Source: Massilia sp. WG5
GTDB lineage: Bacteria > Pseudomonadota > Gammaproteobacteria > Burkholderiales > Burkholderiaceae_D
Reading direction: 5' to 3'
Length of the DNA stretch: 64,000 bases
Assembly (NCBI RefSeq): GCF_001412595.2
Contig: NZ_CP012640.2
Coordinates: 992,001-1,056,000 of the forward strand
Part shown: in pieces, positions 1 through 14,811 of the stretch
How the letters are laid out: the number at the start of each line of letters is the position of its first letter
Position numbering within the stretch: the stretch's first letter is position 1
Notes under the pieces: model-generated
What the model was told of the DNA's origin: nothing
The model's input: the letters and a program-made list of their open reading frames with translations, nothing else
Database searches by the model: none
Translations under genes and position numbers: made by a program

Positions 1-2
1 AG

Positions 3-302
3 GAATACCTGGTGCGCGTGCAGTACACGAAGCCGGGCAAGCTGCCGGACGCCGAGCTGAAGAAGCTGAACCACGGCCTGTGGATGGACGGCAAGCCGCT
101 GCTGCCGGCCAAGGTGCGCTGGCAGAACGAAGACCAGCTCAGCTTCACGCTGAAGGAAGGCCGCAAACGGCAGATCCGGCGCATGTGCGACATGGTCGGG
201 CTGAAGGTGATCGGCCTGAAGCGGGTGCGGATCGGCCGCGTCAAGCTGGGCGACCTGCCGCCGGGGCAGTGGCGCTACCTCGGGGCGGACGAAGGTTTTT
301 GA
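3..302 (+). CDS. rluF: 23S rRNA pseudouridine synthase (RluB/RluF type), 3' part
   Basis: C-terminal part of a pseudouridine synthase; the start and catalytic Asp region lie left of the window. The reading frame is already open at base 3. What remains contains the segment [20 protein letters not shown] followed by [20 protein letters not shown], which is the characteristic end of the RsuA/RluB/RluF branch (the KEGRNRQIRRM motif in the usual form). Such enzymes isomerise specific uridines of rRNA in the cytoplasm. The branch is certain; assignment to RluF (23S U2604) rather than RluB or RluE is tentative because the N-terminal S4 domain is not visible. The stop TGA is at 300-302. Confidence 0.8.
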   Translation, partial: EYLVRVQYTKPGKLPDAELKKLNHGLWMDGKPLLPAKVRWQNEDQLSFTLKEGRKRQIRRMCDMVGLKVIGLKRVRIGRVKLGDLPPGQWRYLGADEGF

Positions 303-329
303 CCTAGGGCGGCCCCCGCCCACCCCAGG

Positions 330-653
330 TCAATGCGGCCGTGCCTGCATCCGCGTCCACGGATCCAGCACCCGCAACTCGTCCAGCACCGTGCGCGGCC
401 CTTCGATGCTGCCGCCGCTGTCCTGGTCCCATTCGAGCTTGAGCTTGGAGCGGCCCTTGCGCAGGTCGACGCGGGCGTATTCGATCCAGGCGTCTTCGCC
501 GCTGTATTCGTAGGTCGTGATCCAGCCTGCGCCCAACAGCGCCTCGACCGTCTGGCGCAGCGCGAAGGGGGGCAGCCCCTCGATCGTACCGGGCTCCAGC
601 TTGGGATCGCCCAACACGGACAAATACCTGACAAATTGTGAAATCCACGTCAT
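330..653 (-). CDS. small conserved-looking hypothetical protein
   Basis: A 107-residue soluble protein that I do not recognise. It starts with MTWISQFVRYLSVLGDPKLE and ends with LDPWTRMQARPH. There are no membrane segments, no signal peptide and no cysteine pairs. The ATG at 651-653 is preceded by a good ribosome site (GGGAGG, five bases away), which decides the start and supports a real gene. It converges with the pseudouridine synthase and stands about 140 bases downstream of the sensor kinase gene on the same strand, with a short TGCAT-A5-ATGCA hairpin (730-744) between them. No function is assigned. Confidence 0.65.
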   Translation of the reverse strand: MTWISQFVRYLSVLGDPKLEPGTIEGLPPFALRQTVEALLGAGWITTYEYSGEDAWIEYARVDLRKGRSKLKLEWDQDSGGSIEGPRTVLDELRVLDPWTRMQARPH

Positions 654-793
654 CGCTGCCTCCCAACACGGGTTGACGTGATTTCAGTCTATCAGCGGGA
701 TTCCGGCTTTGACGTTAGCTAACGCACCATGCATAAAAAATGCAGGGCGAATGAAAACTCCTGGAAATTCTTTCCATCTGCAATTAATTTGCA

Positions 794-4102
<3,309 letters not shown>

Positions 4103-4372
4103 AAGCACCTTTGTGGAAATTCTGTGAGAATTGGTAGTCCACGTGCGAAGCCCAAGATTACTTTACATTCCGATAATCTCCAACGGATTTCTGTCGTGCC
4201 CGCGCCCGCCTGTCCGCCGGCAGGCGCGCGGCGCGGCGGCCGCCAGGAATGCGCCGACGCCGCCGTAAGCGGGTGGCATTGTCCACGACAAATGGGAGCG
4301 ATACCAAGAGAATGAAACAGCGGGATCTTTTCCGCGCCGGAGCGAGCGCATTCTTTCGTTGCAAATAAGCAC
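4103..4372. other. intergenic region between two sensor kinase genes
   Basis: About 270 bases lie between the two minus-strand kinase genes. Short open frames run through it on both strands but none has protein-like composition. It should hold the promoter of the 794-4102 kinase and the end of the 4373-6547 transcript. I see no convincing terminator or operator. Confidence 0.4.
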
Positions 4373-6547
<2,175 letters not shown>

Positions 6548-6766
6548 GGTGTCGATTGGTCCTTGGTTGAAGGAAGCGTCTTCGAAGCAACGTTCCATTT
6601 TATATTCAGCAAGTTTTTTCATGCCGCACGACAGGCGCCAACACGGCGGAGCCTGTCTTGACAGTTGCCGCGGCCTGTTTTTCGAGATTGCGCGATGGGC
6701 CGGGCTCGCGTAGCATCCCGGCATTGCTGTGCCCACAAGGCGAGCATCCGAGAATCCGGGAGACCC

Positions 6767-8272
6767 ATGAAAACCGAAACCCTACCCCTACGCTACACAC
6801 AAACCCGTTCCTTCCTCACCGTCGCTCTGATCGAGCTGTGGGAGCGCTTCGGCTACTACGGCATGCAGGCGCTGATCGTCTATTACATGGTCGAGCGCCT
6901 CGGCTTCGAGGACAGCCGCGCCAACCTGGTCTGGAGCGCGGCGGCCGCCCTGATCTACGTGGCCCCGGCAATCGGCGGCTGGATCGGCGACAAGGTGCTG
7001 GGCACCAAGCGCTCGATGTACCTCGGCGCCATGGTCCTGACCGTCGGCTACGCGCTGATGGCGGTGCCGACCGAGAGCACCCGCTTCCTGTTCTGCGCCC
7101 TCGGCGTGGTGGTGGTCGGCAACGGCCTGTTCAAACCGAATACCGCGAACCTGGTGCGCAAGATCTATGAAGGCGACGATTCCAAGATCGACAGCGCCTT
7201 CACCCTGTATTACATGGCGGTGAACGTCGGCTCGACCGTCTCGATGCTGGCCACGCCGTGGATCAAGGATTACGTGAACGCCACCTACGGCAACAACCTG
7301 GGCTGGCACGCCGCCTTCGCGGTGTGCAGCGTCGGCCTGGTGCTGGGCCTGCTGAACGTGGCCCTGATGCGCGCCACCATCGCCCACGTCGGCAGCCTGC
7401 CGGACGAGCGCCCGCTCCAGGTCGGCAAGCTGCTGGCCGTGCTGGGCGGCGCGGTGGTGGTGGTGTTCGGCTCGGCCGCGATCCTGGAAAACCAGGCCCT
7501 GGCCCGCGCCTTCGTCTACGTCGCCGGCCTGGTCGTGCTCGGCATCTTCGTGCACCTGATCCGCAAGAGCGAGCCGAGCGAGCGCGCCGGCCTGATCGCG
7601 GCCCTGGTGCTGACCCTGCAGACCGTGTTCTTCTTCATCTTCTACCAGCAGATGTCGACCTCGCTGTCGCTGTTCGCCCTGCGTAACGTCGACCTCGATT
7701 TCAGCGTTTTCGGCGCCCACCTGTGGACCTGGTCCCCGGCCCAGTTCCAGGCCCTGAACGCGATCTGGATCATGGTGCTCAGCCCGGTACTGGCCTGGGC
7801 CTACTCCTTCGCCGGCCGCACCGGCAAGGACCTGTCGATCGCCGGCAAGTTCGCGCTCGGCTTCGCCGCGGTGGCGGCCGGCTTCTTCGCCTACGGCGTG
7901 GCCGGCGTGTTCGCGGTGAACGGCATGACCTCGTCGTGGGTGATGATCGCCGGCTACGGGCTGTACTCGCTGGGCGAGCTGCTGGTGTCGGGCCTGGGCC
8001 TGGCGATGGTGGCGCGCTACGTGCCGGCGCGCATGAGCGGCTTCATGATGGGCGCCTACTTCGTCGCCACCGGCATCTCGCAATACCTGGGCGGCGTGGT
8101 CGCCAACCTGGCCAGCGTGCCGAAGGACGTGGTCGACCCGGTCCAGACCCTGCCGATCTACACCAGCCTGTTCAACAAGCTGGGCATGGGCGCCGTTGCC
8201 TGCACCGTCATTGCGCTGATCGCCCTGCCGCTGATGCGCAAGCTGACCGCGAGCCATCAGTCGCACCAGTAA
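6767..8272 (+). CDS. POT-family proton-dependent oligopeptide transporter
   Basis: A membrane protein of 501 residues that imports di- and tripeptides with protons. The signature ELWERFGYYGMQALIVYYM near the start is the family's helix 1 motif (ExxERFxYYG), and NTANLVRKIYEGDD and SAFTLYYMAVNVGS fit the second conserved region. About 14 hydrophobic segments fill the rest. The start ATG 6767-6769 is preceded by CCGGGAGA; longer upstream reading frame is non-homologous. Close to the DtpA/YjdL/YdgR branch. The gene stands alone and ends just before a strong rho-independent terminator. Confidence 0.92.
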   Translation: MKTETLPLRYTQTRSFLTVALIELWERFGYYGMQALIVYYMVERLGFEDSRANLVWSAAAALIYVAPAIGGWIGDKVLGTKRSMYLGAMVLTVGYALMAVPTESTRFLFCALGVVVVGNGLFKPNTANLVRKIYEGDDSKIDSAFTLYYMAVNVGSTVSMLATPWIKDYVNATYGNNLGWHAAFAVCSVGLVLGLLNVALMRATIAHVGSLPDERPLQVGKLLAVLGGAVVVVFGSAAILENQALARAFVYVAGLVVLGIFVHLIRKSEPSERAGLIAALVLTLQTVFFFIFYQQMSTSLSLFALRNVDLDFSVFGAHLWTWSPAQFQALNAIWIMVLSPVLAWAYSFAGRTGKDLSIAGKFALGFAAVAAGFFAYGVAGVFAVNGMTSSWVMIAGYGLYSLGELLVSGLGLAMVARYVPARMSGFMMGAYFVATGISQYLGGVVANLASVPKDVVDPVQTLPIYTSLFNKLGMGAVACTVIALIALPLMRKLTASHQSHQ

Positions 8273-8293
8273 GCGGCCGGTTCCGGCCACCAG

Positions 8294-8318
8294 AGCGCGC
8301 CCTTGTGGCGCGCTTTTT
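8294..8318 (+). terminator. rho-independent terminator of the POT transporter gene
   Basis: A perfect 8-bp stem, AGCGCGCC (8294-8301) and GGCGCGCT (8307-8314), with loop CTTGT, runs straight into five T. It starts 22 bases after the transporter stop codon. Confidence 0.9.
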
Positions 8319-8457
8319 CGTTGCACGAACGAAACAAGGCCTTTACAGGCATTCTGTTGCACACGGGAAATCTGCTATAGTTCGCAGCACTACCGGGCCC
8401 AGCACCAGCCCCGCTTCAACCACCGGCCCGCGCTCCCGGCCCTTACAGTTCCGATCC

Positions 8458-9300
8458 ATGCCAATCTTCGACAAACGCGGATTCGTCCTGCTTGCGTGCG
8501 CCCTTGCCTTCCATGCGCGCGCCGAGACGCGCAGCTACAACTTCTCGCCGGTTAACCAGTACAACCTGAAGGTCTCGGCCGGCTTCTGGAATCCGATCAT
8601 CCGCTACGTGTCGGCGAAGAGCGGCGTGCGCCTGAACCTGAAGCTGGGCCGCACCTCGGCCGACACCACCAGCTACGTGCTGGCGCGCGAGGTCGATTTC
8701 GCCTTCACCAATCACCTGTTCAGCCCGGACCGCGAAAAGATGGGCTGGACCGTGTTCGGCCGCCGCGACGCGCCGCCGGTGGCGGGCCAGATCGTGGTGC
8801 CGGCCGGCTCTTCGGTGAAGAGCCTGGCCGACCTGGCCGGCGCGACCGTGGTCTTCCCCGGCCCGGAAGCCCTGGTCGCCTACAAGGCGCCCTACGCCGA
8901 GCTGCTGCATCGTAAAATCCCGGTCAATGTGGTATTCGCCGGCAATATGGATGCCGCCTTTACCCAGCTGCTCGCCGGCAAGGCCCGCGCGGCCGGTGCG
9001 AATTCACAGCTGGTCGGGAACTACAGCGGACGCGAACACAAGGACTTCCGCGTGCTATGGAGTTCGGCGCCATTCAACGACCTGGCGCTGATGGCTTCGC
9101 CGCGCGTCCCGGCCGCCGACCTGCGTGCCGTCGCCAAGGCCTTCCTCGGCATGCACCGCGATCCGGAAGGCCGCCGCATCCTCGACGCCGCTTCCGAACT
9201 GGTGAGCGCGCCGCAACCGGTCGGCTTCGTGCCGGCCAGCGACGCCGACTACGCCAGCTACCGCGCCTTCTACGCCGGCGCCCCGATCAACCTGCGCTGA
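8458..9300 (+). CDS. PhnD-like periplasmic phosphate/phosphonate binding protein
   Basis: A 280-residue secreted binding protein with a short signal peptide (VLLACALAFHARA). The body contains an early segment like the PhnD family (SPVNQYNLKVSAGFWNPIIR), a hinge region KSLADLAGATVVFPGPEA, and MDAAFTQLLAGKARAAGANS, all arranged as in the phosphonate/phosphite substrate-binding proteins. No ABC permease or ATPase gene is near; instead the next gene, 17 bases downstream, is a membrane GGDEF-EAL protein. This pairing suggests that the protein senses a ligand for c-di-GMP signalling rather than feeding a transporter; that is inference. The ATG at 8458 starts directly before the signal peptide. Confidence 0.8.
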   Translation: MPIFDKRGFVLLACALAFHARAETRSYNFSPVNQYNLKVSAGFWNPIIRYVSAKSGVRLNLKLGRTSADTTSYVLAREVDFAFTNHLFSPDREKMGWTVFGRRDAPPVAGQIVVPAGSSVKSLADLAGATVVFPGPEALVAYKAPYAELLHRKIPVNVVFAGNMDAAFTQLLAGKARAAGANSQLVGNYSGREHKDFRVLWSSAPFNDLALMASPRVPAADLRAVAKAFLGMHRDPEGRRILDAASELVSAPQPVGFVPASDADYASYRAFYAGAPINLR

Positions 9301-9317
9301 ACCGCCACGTGCCCACC

Positions 9318-12191
9318 ATGCCCGCGCGCCTGCCGGATTTGCGTCCGCCCCTCCTGCGACTGCTCCCGACCTCGCTGCTGCCGCGTTCCCTGGTCGGCCG
9401 CGTGTTCGCCGTGTTCAGCCTGACCATGCTGGTCTTCCTCGGCACCGGCATGGGCCTGTTCTTCCGCTACCAGTTCCTGCAGCACGTCGACGAGACCCAG
9501 GATGTCGCCCTCACCCTGATCGAGGTGGCGGCCCAGAACATCGAGGACAGCGTAGTGATCGGCGATTACGACACGGTCCAGCGCACCCTCGGCAAGATGT
9601 TGTTCCAGTCGCCGTTCAAGAGCGCCGCCTTCATCGACGTTTCCGGCGGCGCCCTGCGCGTGCAAGCGCCGCCGGTCGAGCGCGCGCCTGCGCCCGGCTG
9701 GCTGAGCGCACTGATCGCCTCCAAACTGTACGAGGTCAACCGCGTCGCCAGCGTCGGCGGCCGCGACTACGGCGTGATCCGCCTCGAATTCGACGCCGAC
9801 AAGATCGCCTCCCAGCTGTGGGCGCTGGCGGTCGAGACCGCGACCTTCGCCTTCGTCGCCTTCGCGCTCGGCCTGGCGCTGATGCGCACGCTCCTGAAAC
9901 GCTGGTTGGCCAACCTGGGCCGCCTGCGCTCCTTCGAGGACGACGTCGCCGCCGGCCGCATCACCGCCGAAGCGGACCTGCACGCCGACGCCCCGACCGA
10001 GATCCAGGAAGCGATCCGCGCCGTCAACCGCGGCGCCGCCAGCCTGCGCGTGCAGTTCGGGCAGCGCATCGATTCGCTGACCAACTCCCTCATGCAGCAC
10101 AAGAACGCGGTCGACCAGGCCGCCATCGTGAGCGAGGTCGATACCGCCGGGCGCATCCTCGGCGTCAACGAACTGTTCGAGCGCAGCTGCGGCTATTCGC
10201 GCGCGCAGGCGCTGGGCCGCGAACTGGCCGAGTTCGGCCGCCCGGCCGGCAACGGCGCGCCCTGGAGCCCGTCGCCGCAGGTCTGGAACGGCGAGGTCGT
10301 GGTGCGCGGCCGCGCCGGCCAGCTGCAGTGGTACCGCACCATCGTCCCGATCTTCGACGCCGGCGGCAGCATCGAGCGCTACCTGTGCATCGACATCGAC
10401 ATCACCGCGCGCAAGGAATTCGAGCGCGCGATCGTCGAGAACGCCAAGCGCCAGACCCTGATCGCGGAACTCGGCCGCAAGGCGCTGGCCGCCAACGGCC
10501 TCGAGGAGCTGTTCGACGACGCCGTCCAGGCCGCGGCGCACGGCCTCGGCACGCCTTGCGCGGCGCTGTTCGAATCCGGCGCGGACCGCCAGCTCACGCT
10601 GCGCACCGGCGCCGGCCGCCTGACCCAGGCCGCCGGCCTGCAGATCGGCTGCCCCGGCGATCCGCTCGCCGGCGTCACCGCCTCGGCCCTGCGGCCCTGG
10701 TTCGCACCGCTGGCGGCGATGCATGGCCTGCGCGCCGGCCTGGACGCCGGCGTCGGCAAGTTCGGCGTGCTGGGCGCCTACACCGACCTCCCGCGCCGCT
10801 TCGAAGACGAAGATGCGGTGTTCCTGCGCGGGATCGCCAACATCCTGGCCACCGCGGTGGAGCGCCAGGACGCCAGGGATCGCCTGACCTACCTGGCCCA
10901 GTACGATTCCCTGACCAACCTGCCGAACCGGCGCCGCCTCGGCGCCTGCCTCGAAGACGCGATCGCCAGGGCCGGCCGCCACGGCCACCGCGCGGCCGTG
11001 ATGTTCATCGACCTGGACCGCTTCAAGAACGTCAACGACATGCTCGGCCACAGCGTCGGCGACCAGCTGCTGGTGCAGGCGGCGGCGCGCCTGGAAGCCT
11101 GCGCGGGCAGCGACAACGTGGTGGCGCGCCTCGGCGGCGACGAGTTCGCGGTGGTGCTGCCTTACCTGGCCAGCAACACCGACGCGACCCACATCGCAGG
11201 CCGCATCATCGAGGCGCTGGCCCAGCCCTTCCACCTGCAGGGCCAGCAGCTGTTCGTCTCGGCCAGCATCGGCATCGCCAGCTATCCGGAGAACGGCGCC
11301 AGCGCCGAGCAGCTGCTGAAGAGCGCCGACACCGCCATGTACGGCGCCAAGAACGGCGGCCGGAATACCTACCAGTTCTACTCGAAGGCCCTGCACGAAA
11401 GCGCGGCGCAGCGCCTGCAGCTCGAGTCGCAGCTGCGCCAGGCGCTGGAACGCGGCGAATTCCTGCTGCACTACCAGCCCAAGCTCGACCTGGCGAGCGG
11501 CGCCATCAGCGGCTTCGAAGCCCTGCTGCGCTGGAAGCATCCGCAGCGCGGCCTGGTGCCGCCGCTCGAGTTCATCTCGATCCTCGAAGATACCGGCCTG
11601 ATCCTGCCGGTCGGCGAATGGGTGATCGCCGAAGTCTGCCGCCAGCTGCGCAGCTGGGAAGCGGCCGGCCTGCCGGCGCCGCCGGTGGCGATCAACCTGT
11701 CGGCGCGCCAGCTCCAGCACGCCGACCTGGCCGCCGCCGTCGAGCGCATCGTCGGCGATGCCGGCGTCGATCCGGCCCTGCTCGAATTCGAACTGACCGA
11801 ATCGATGCTGATGGCCGACCCGGAAGCCGCGGTGACGATCCTGAAACGCATCAAGGCGCTCGGCATGCGCCTGTCGGTGGACGACTTCGGCACCGGCTAC
11901 TCCAGCCTGGCCTACCTGAAGCGCTTCCCGCTGGACGCGCTGAAGATCGACCGCACCTTCGTGCGCGACCTGCCGGACGACCTTGATGACGCCGCCATCA
12001 CCAAGGCCGTGATCCGATTGGCGCACAGTCTGAGCCTGAAGGTGGTGGCCGAAGGCGTCGAGAATATTGAACAGCTGCGCGAACTGGAGAACTACGACTG
12101 CGACGAGATCCAGGGCTATTACGTGAGCCGTCCGCTGCCGGCGGCGGACTGCGCGGGCCTGCTGCTGCGCGAGCAGCCGGCCGCCGCTTAA
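9318..12191 (+). CDS. membrane PAS-GAF-GGDEF-EAL cyclic-di-GMP enzyme
   Basis: A protein of 957 residues. Order: membrane helix (VFAVFSLTMLVFLGTGMGLF), a periplasmic domain of about 120 residues, a second helix (FAFVAFALGLALMRTLL), HAMP-like linker, PAS (about 265-375), GAF (about 385-520), GGDEF with intact active site RLGGDEFAVVL, and EAL with intact GFEALLRWKH, plus ELTESML and DDFGTGYSSL. Both the cyclase and the phosphodiesterase active sites look complete, so the net activity cannot be told from sequence. The start chosen is ATG 9318; a GTG at 9309 is possible. It follows the PhnD-like gene by 17 bases and probably forms an operon with it, the periplasmic protein being a candidate ligand receptor for the sensor domain. 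Confidence 0.9.
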   Translation: MPARLPDLRPPLLRLLPTSLLPRSLVGRVFAVFSLTMLVFLGTGMGLFFRYQFLQHVDETQDVALTLIEVAAQNIEDSVVIGDYDTVQRTLGKMLFQSPFKSAAFIDVSGGALRVQAPPVERAPAPGWLSALIASKLYEVNRVASVGGRDYGVIRLEFDADKIASQLWALAVETATFAFVAFALGLALMRTLLKRWLANLGRLRSFEDDVAAGRITAEADLHADAPTEIQEAIRAVNRGAASLRVQFGQRIDSLTNSLMQHKNAVDQAAIVSEVDTAGRILGVNELFERSCGYSRAQALGRELAEFGRPAGNGAPWSPSPQVWNGEVVVRGRAGQLQWYRTIVPIFDAGGSIERYLCIDIDITARKEFERAIVENAKRQTLIAELGRKALAANGLEELFDDAVQAAAHGLGTPCAALFESGADRQLTLRTGAGRLTQAAGLQIGCPGDPLAGVTASALRPWFAPLAAMHGLRAGLDAGVGKFGVLGAYTDLPRRFEDEDAVFLRGIANILATAVERQDARDRLTYLAQYDSLTNLPNRRRLGACLEDAIARAGRHGHRAAVMFIDLDRFKNVNDMLGHSVGDQLLVQAAARLEACAGSDNVVARLGGDEFAVVLPYLASNTDATHIAGRIIEALAQPFHLQGQQLFVSASIGIASYPENGASAEQLLKSADTAMYGAKNGGRNTYQFYSKALHESAAQRLQLESQLRQALERGEFLLHYQPKLDLASGAISGFEALLRWKHPQRGLVPPLEFISILEDTGLILPVGEWVIAEVCRQLRSWEAAGLPAPPVAINLSARQLQHADLAAAVERIVGDAGVDPALLEFELTESMLMADPEAAVTILKRIKALGMRLSVDDFGTGYSSLAYLKRFPLDALKIDRTFVRDLPDDLDDAAITKAVIRLAHSLSLKVVAEGVENIEQLRELENYDCDEIQGYYVSRPLPAADCAGLLLREQPAAA

Positions 12192-12205
12192 TTTAGAATA
12201 GCGGG

Positions 12206-13417
12206 ATGCCAGAACATCAGAACCCCAGCGCGCTCGCTGCCCGCGCACTCCAGGTAGCCTCCCGTGTCGACGCCATCGAGCCCTTCCGCGTCATGGAAAT
12301 GGTCAAGCAGGCCGCGGCCATGAGCCGCGCCGGCATCGACGTCATCAGCATGAGCGTCGGCGAGCCCGACTTCACTGCGCCCGAGATGGTCACCAGCGCC
12401 GCCATCGAAGCGATCCGCGGCGGCGCCACCCAGTACACCGAATCGCTCGGCCTGCCGGCCTTGCGCGAGGCGATCGCCGGCCACTACGACCGCGCCTACG
12501 GCCTGAAGGTCGATCCGCGCCGCATCGTGGTCACCGCCGGCGCCTCGGCCGGCCTGCTGCTGGCCTGCGCCGCCCTGGTGGCCGAAGGCGACGAAGTCCT
12601 GATGCCGGATCCCTGCTATCCCTGCAACCGCCACTTCGTCAGCGCCTTCGGCGGCAAGCCGGTGCTCCTGTATTCGAGCGCCGCGGAACGCTACCAGCTC
12701 ACGGCGGCCCACGTGGCCGAGCATTGGACCGACAGGACCCGCGGCGTGCTGGTGGCCTCGCCCTCGAACCCGACCGGCACGTCGATGACCGTGCCGCAGG
12801 CGCGCGAACTGCTGGGCGCCGTGAAGCAGCGCGGCGGCTTCGCCATCGTCGACGAGATCTACCAGGGCCTGTCCTACGACGACAAACCGGTCAGCGCCCT
12901 GGCGCTGGACGACAATGTCATCACCGTGAACAGCTTCTCCAAGTACTTCAGCATGACCGGCTGGCGCCTGGGCTGGCTGGTGGTGCCGGAGGCCCTGGTG
13001 CCGGTGATCGAGAAGCTGGCCCAGAACCTGTTCATCTGCGCGCCCACGATCGCCCAGCATGCCGCCCTGGCCTGCTTCCGCGACGACGCCATACAGATCT
13101 TCGAAGAGCGCCGCCTGGAATTCCAGCGCCGCCGCGACTTCCTGGTGCCGGCCCTGCGCGAACTGGGCTTTGCCGTACCGGTGATGCCGGACGGCGCCTT
13201 CTACGTGTACGCGGATATTTCGCACCTGCCGCACCGGCATGCGCGCGACAGCACGGCCTTCGGCAAGGCGGTGCTGGAAGACGCGCATGTGGCGATCGTG
13301 CCGGGCGACGACTTCGGCTTCGCGGCGCCGGCGCGGCACGTACGCTTTTCCTACGCCACCAAGTACGAACGCATCGAAGAAGCGGTGCAGCGCCTGGCGC
13401 GGCTGCTCGGCAAATAA
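12206..13417 (+). CDS. PLP-dependent class I/II aminotransferase
   Basis: A cytoplasmic fold-type I aminotransferase of 403 residues. The motif VNSFSKYFSMTGWRLGWLV holds the PLP lysine (about residue 245); SPSNPTGT (Asn contacts PLP O3'), IVDEIYQGL (Asp to the pyridine N) and the C-terminal RFSYATKYERIEEA complete the active site. The N-terminal MSVGEPDF segment is typical of the aspartate/valine-pyruvate subgroup. The exact amino acid substrate cannot be read from sequence. It follows the GGDEF-EAL gene by 14 bases and converges on the kinase at 13425 with a 7-base gap. Confidence 0.9.
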   Translation: MPEHQNPSALAARALQVASRVDAIEPFRVMEMVKQAAAMSRAGIDVISMSVGEPDFTAPEMVTSAAIEAIRGGATQYTESLGLPALREAIAGHYDRAYGLKVDPRRIVVTAGASAGLLLACAALVAEGDEVLMPDPCYPCNRHFVSAFGGKPVLLYSSAAERYQLTAAHVAEHWTDRTRGVLVASPSNPTGTSMTVPQARELLGAVKQRGGFAIVDEIYQGLSYDDKPVSALALDDNVITVNSFSKYFSMTGWRLGWLVVPEALVPVIEKLAQNLFICAPTIAQHAALACFRDDAIQIFEERRLEFQRRRDFLVPALRELGFAVPVMPDGAFYVYADISHLPHRHARDSTAFGKAVLEDAHVAIVPGDDFGFAAPARHVRFSYATKYERIEEAVQRLARLLGK

Positions 13418-13424
13418 CCCTTCC

Positions 13425-14801
13425 TCAGGAGCGCTGGACGCCGGCGCCTGAACCGATCAGGGGCAGCAGCGCCTCCAGCCCGACCGGCTTGACCAGGTAA
13501 TGGTCGAAGCCGGCTTCGATGCCGCGCGCCTGGTCTTCGGCCTGGCCGTAGCCGGTCAGCGCGATCGCCAGCGGCCGGGTGCCCCCCATCGCTCCGCGCA
13601 CCGCGCGGATCAGTCCCAGGCCATCGAGGCCCGGCAGGCCGATGTCGCACAGGATCACGTCGTAGGGCCGCTCGAGCGCCGCCGCCAGGCCGCTGCGGCC
13701 GTCCAGTGCCGTGACCACTTCATGCCCCTCGTCGCGCAGGCAGGCCGCCAGCGTGGCGCAGGTGTCGGGATTGTCTTCCACCAGCAGCACCCGCTTGCGG
13801 CCGCCGGTGACGGCCACCCGGGCAGGGCCGCGGTCGACGCTGCGCGCGCCGGAGCGCGGCAGGCGCACCGTGAAGCAGCTGCCCTGGCCGGCGCCGCGGC
13901 TCTCCGCCGTCACCGTGCCGGCGTGCATATTGACCAGGTTGCGCACCACGTTCAGGCCCACGCCCAGCCCACCCTCGGAGCGCGCCAGCGAGCGCGGGCC
14001 CTGGGTGAACAGGTCGAAGATATAGGGGATGATCTCGGGCGCGATGCCGTTGCCGTTGTCCTCGATCATGACCTCGACCTCGTCGGCGCGGGCGCGGGCC
14101 GCCACGCGCAGCATGCCGCCGTCGCCGGTGTACTTGGAGGCATTCGCCAGCAGGTTGGTGAACACCTGGGTCAGGCGCACCTGGTCGCCCTCGACCACCA
14201 CTGATTCCGGCGGCGACTCCACCTGCAGGGTCTGGCGGCGCTCCTGGATGCAGGGCTGCATGGTCTCGACCGCCTGCTGCAGCACCTCGGCCAACAGCAG
14301 CGGCTGGGTTTTCAGGGTGATCTTGCCGCTGCTGATGCGGGCGGCGTCGAGCAGGTCGTCGAGCAGCTTGGCCATGTGCTCGACCTGGCGCCCGATCACG
14401 CGCGCCAGCTTGTGCGACTGGGGCGTGGCGTCCGGGCTGCGGCCCAGCAGCGACGCCGCCATGCCGATCGGCGACAGCGGATTGCGCAGCTCGTGCGCCA
14501 GCATCGCCAGGAATTCGTTCTGGCGCCGGTTGGCGGCCTCGGCGTCTTCCTGCAGATGCTGGGCCTGGACCGCCGCCACCACCAGGTGCTCGTTGGCCTC
14601 GCGCAGCTCGGCGAGCTGCTCCTCGAGGCGCCGCTTGCCGGCGGCGGCGGCGCGCAAGGCGTCGACTTCGCCTTCCAGCATCCGGATGCGGCGCAGCAGG
14701 TATTCCTCAGGCAGGGCGGCGTGCAGCGCTTCGTGCGTACTGGCGCGCTGTTGCGAGGCCGTCATGTCGTCGTCTTGCGGTTCCATTTCGTCCTCATCCA
14801 T
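13425..14801 (-). CDS. soluble hybrid histidine kinase linked to a KaiC-like gene
   Basis: A protein of 458 residues without membrane segments. It has an N-terminal coiled coil (about 20-80), HisKA with NEFLAMLAHELRNPLSPIG, an ATPase domain (NLLANASKYTGDGG, DNGNGIAPE, GLGVGLNVV) and a receiver (RVLLVEDNPDTCATL, phospho-Asp in LCDIGLPGLDG). No recognisable input domain is present, so the signal probably arrives through a partner protein. It starts 10 bases after the stop of the KaiC-like gene; an internal ATG at 14786 has a better ribosome site (GGATGAGGA). It is the third gene of the operon with 16273-16689 and 14812-16272, and KaiC relatives commonly act with histidine kinases. Confidence 0.88.
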   Translation of the reverse strand: MDEDEMEPQDDDMTASQQRASTHEALHAALPEEYLLRRIRMLEGEVDALRAAAAGKRRLEEQLAELREANEHLVVAAVQAQHLQEDAEAANRRQNEFLAMLAHELRNPLSPIGMAASLLGRSPDATPQSHKLARVIGRQVEHMAKLLDDLLDAARISSGKITLKTQPLLLAEVLQQAVETMQPCIQERRQTLQVESPPESVVVEGDQVRLTQVFTNLLANASKYTGDGGMLRVAARARADEVEVMIEDNGNGIAPEIIPYIFDLFTQGPRSLARSEGGLGVGLNVVRNLVNMHAGTVTAESRGAGQGSCFTVRLPRSGARSVDRGPARVAVTGGRKRVLLVEDNPDTCATLAACLRDEGHEVVTALDGRSGLAAALERPYDVILCDIGLPGLDGLGLIRAVRGAMGGTRPLAIALTGYGQAEDQARGIEAGFDHYLVKPVGLEALLPLIGSGAGVQRS

Positions 14802-14811
14802 ACGCCAGCCG

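Noticed and set aside
9270..12248. Long minus-strand open frame opposite the GGDEF-EAL gene
   Set aside because: Antisense shadow of a GC-rich gene; low-complexity composition.
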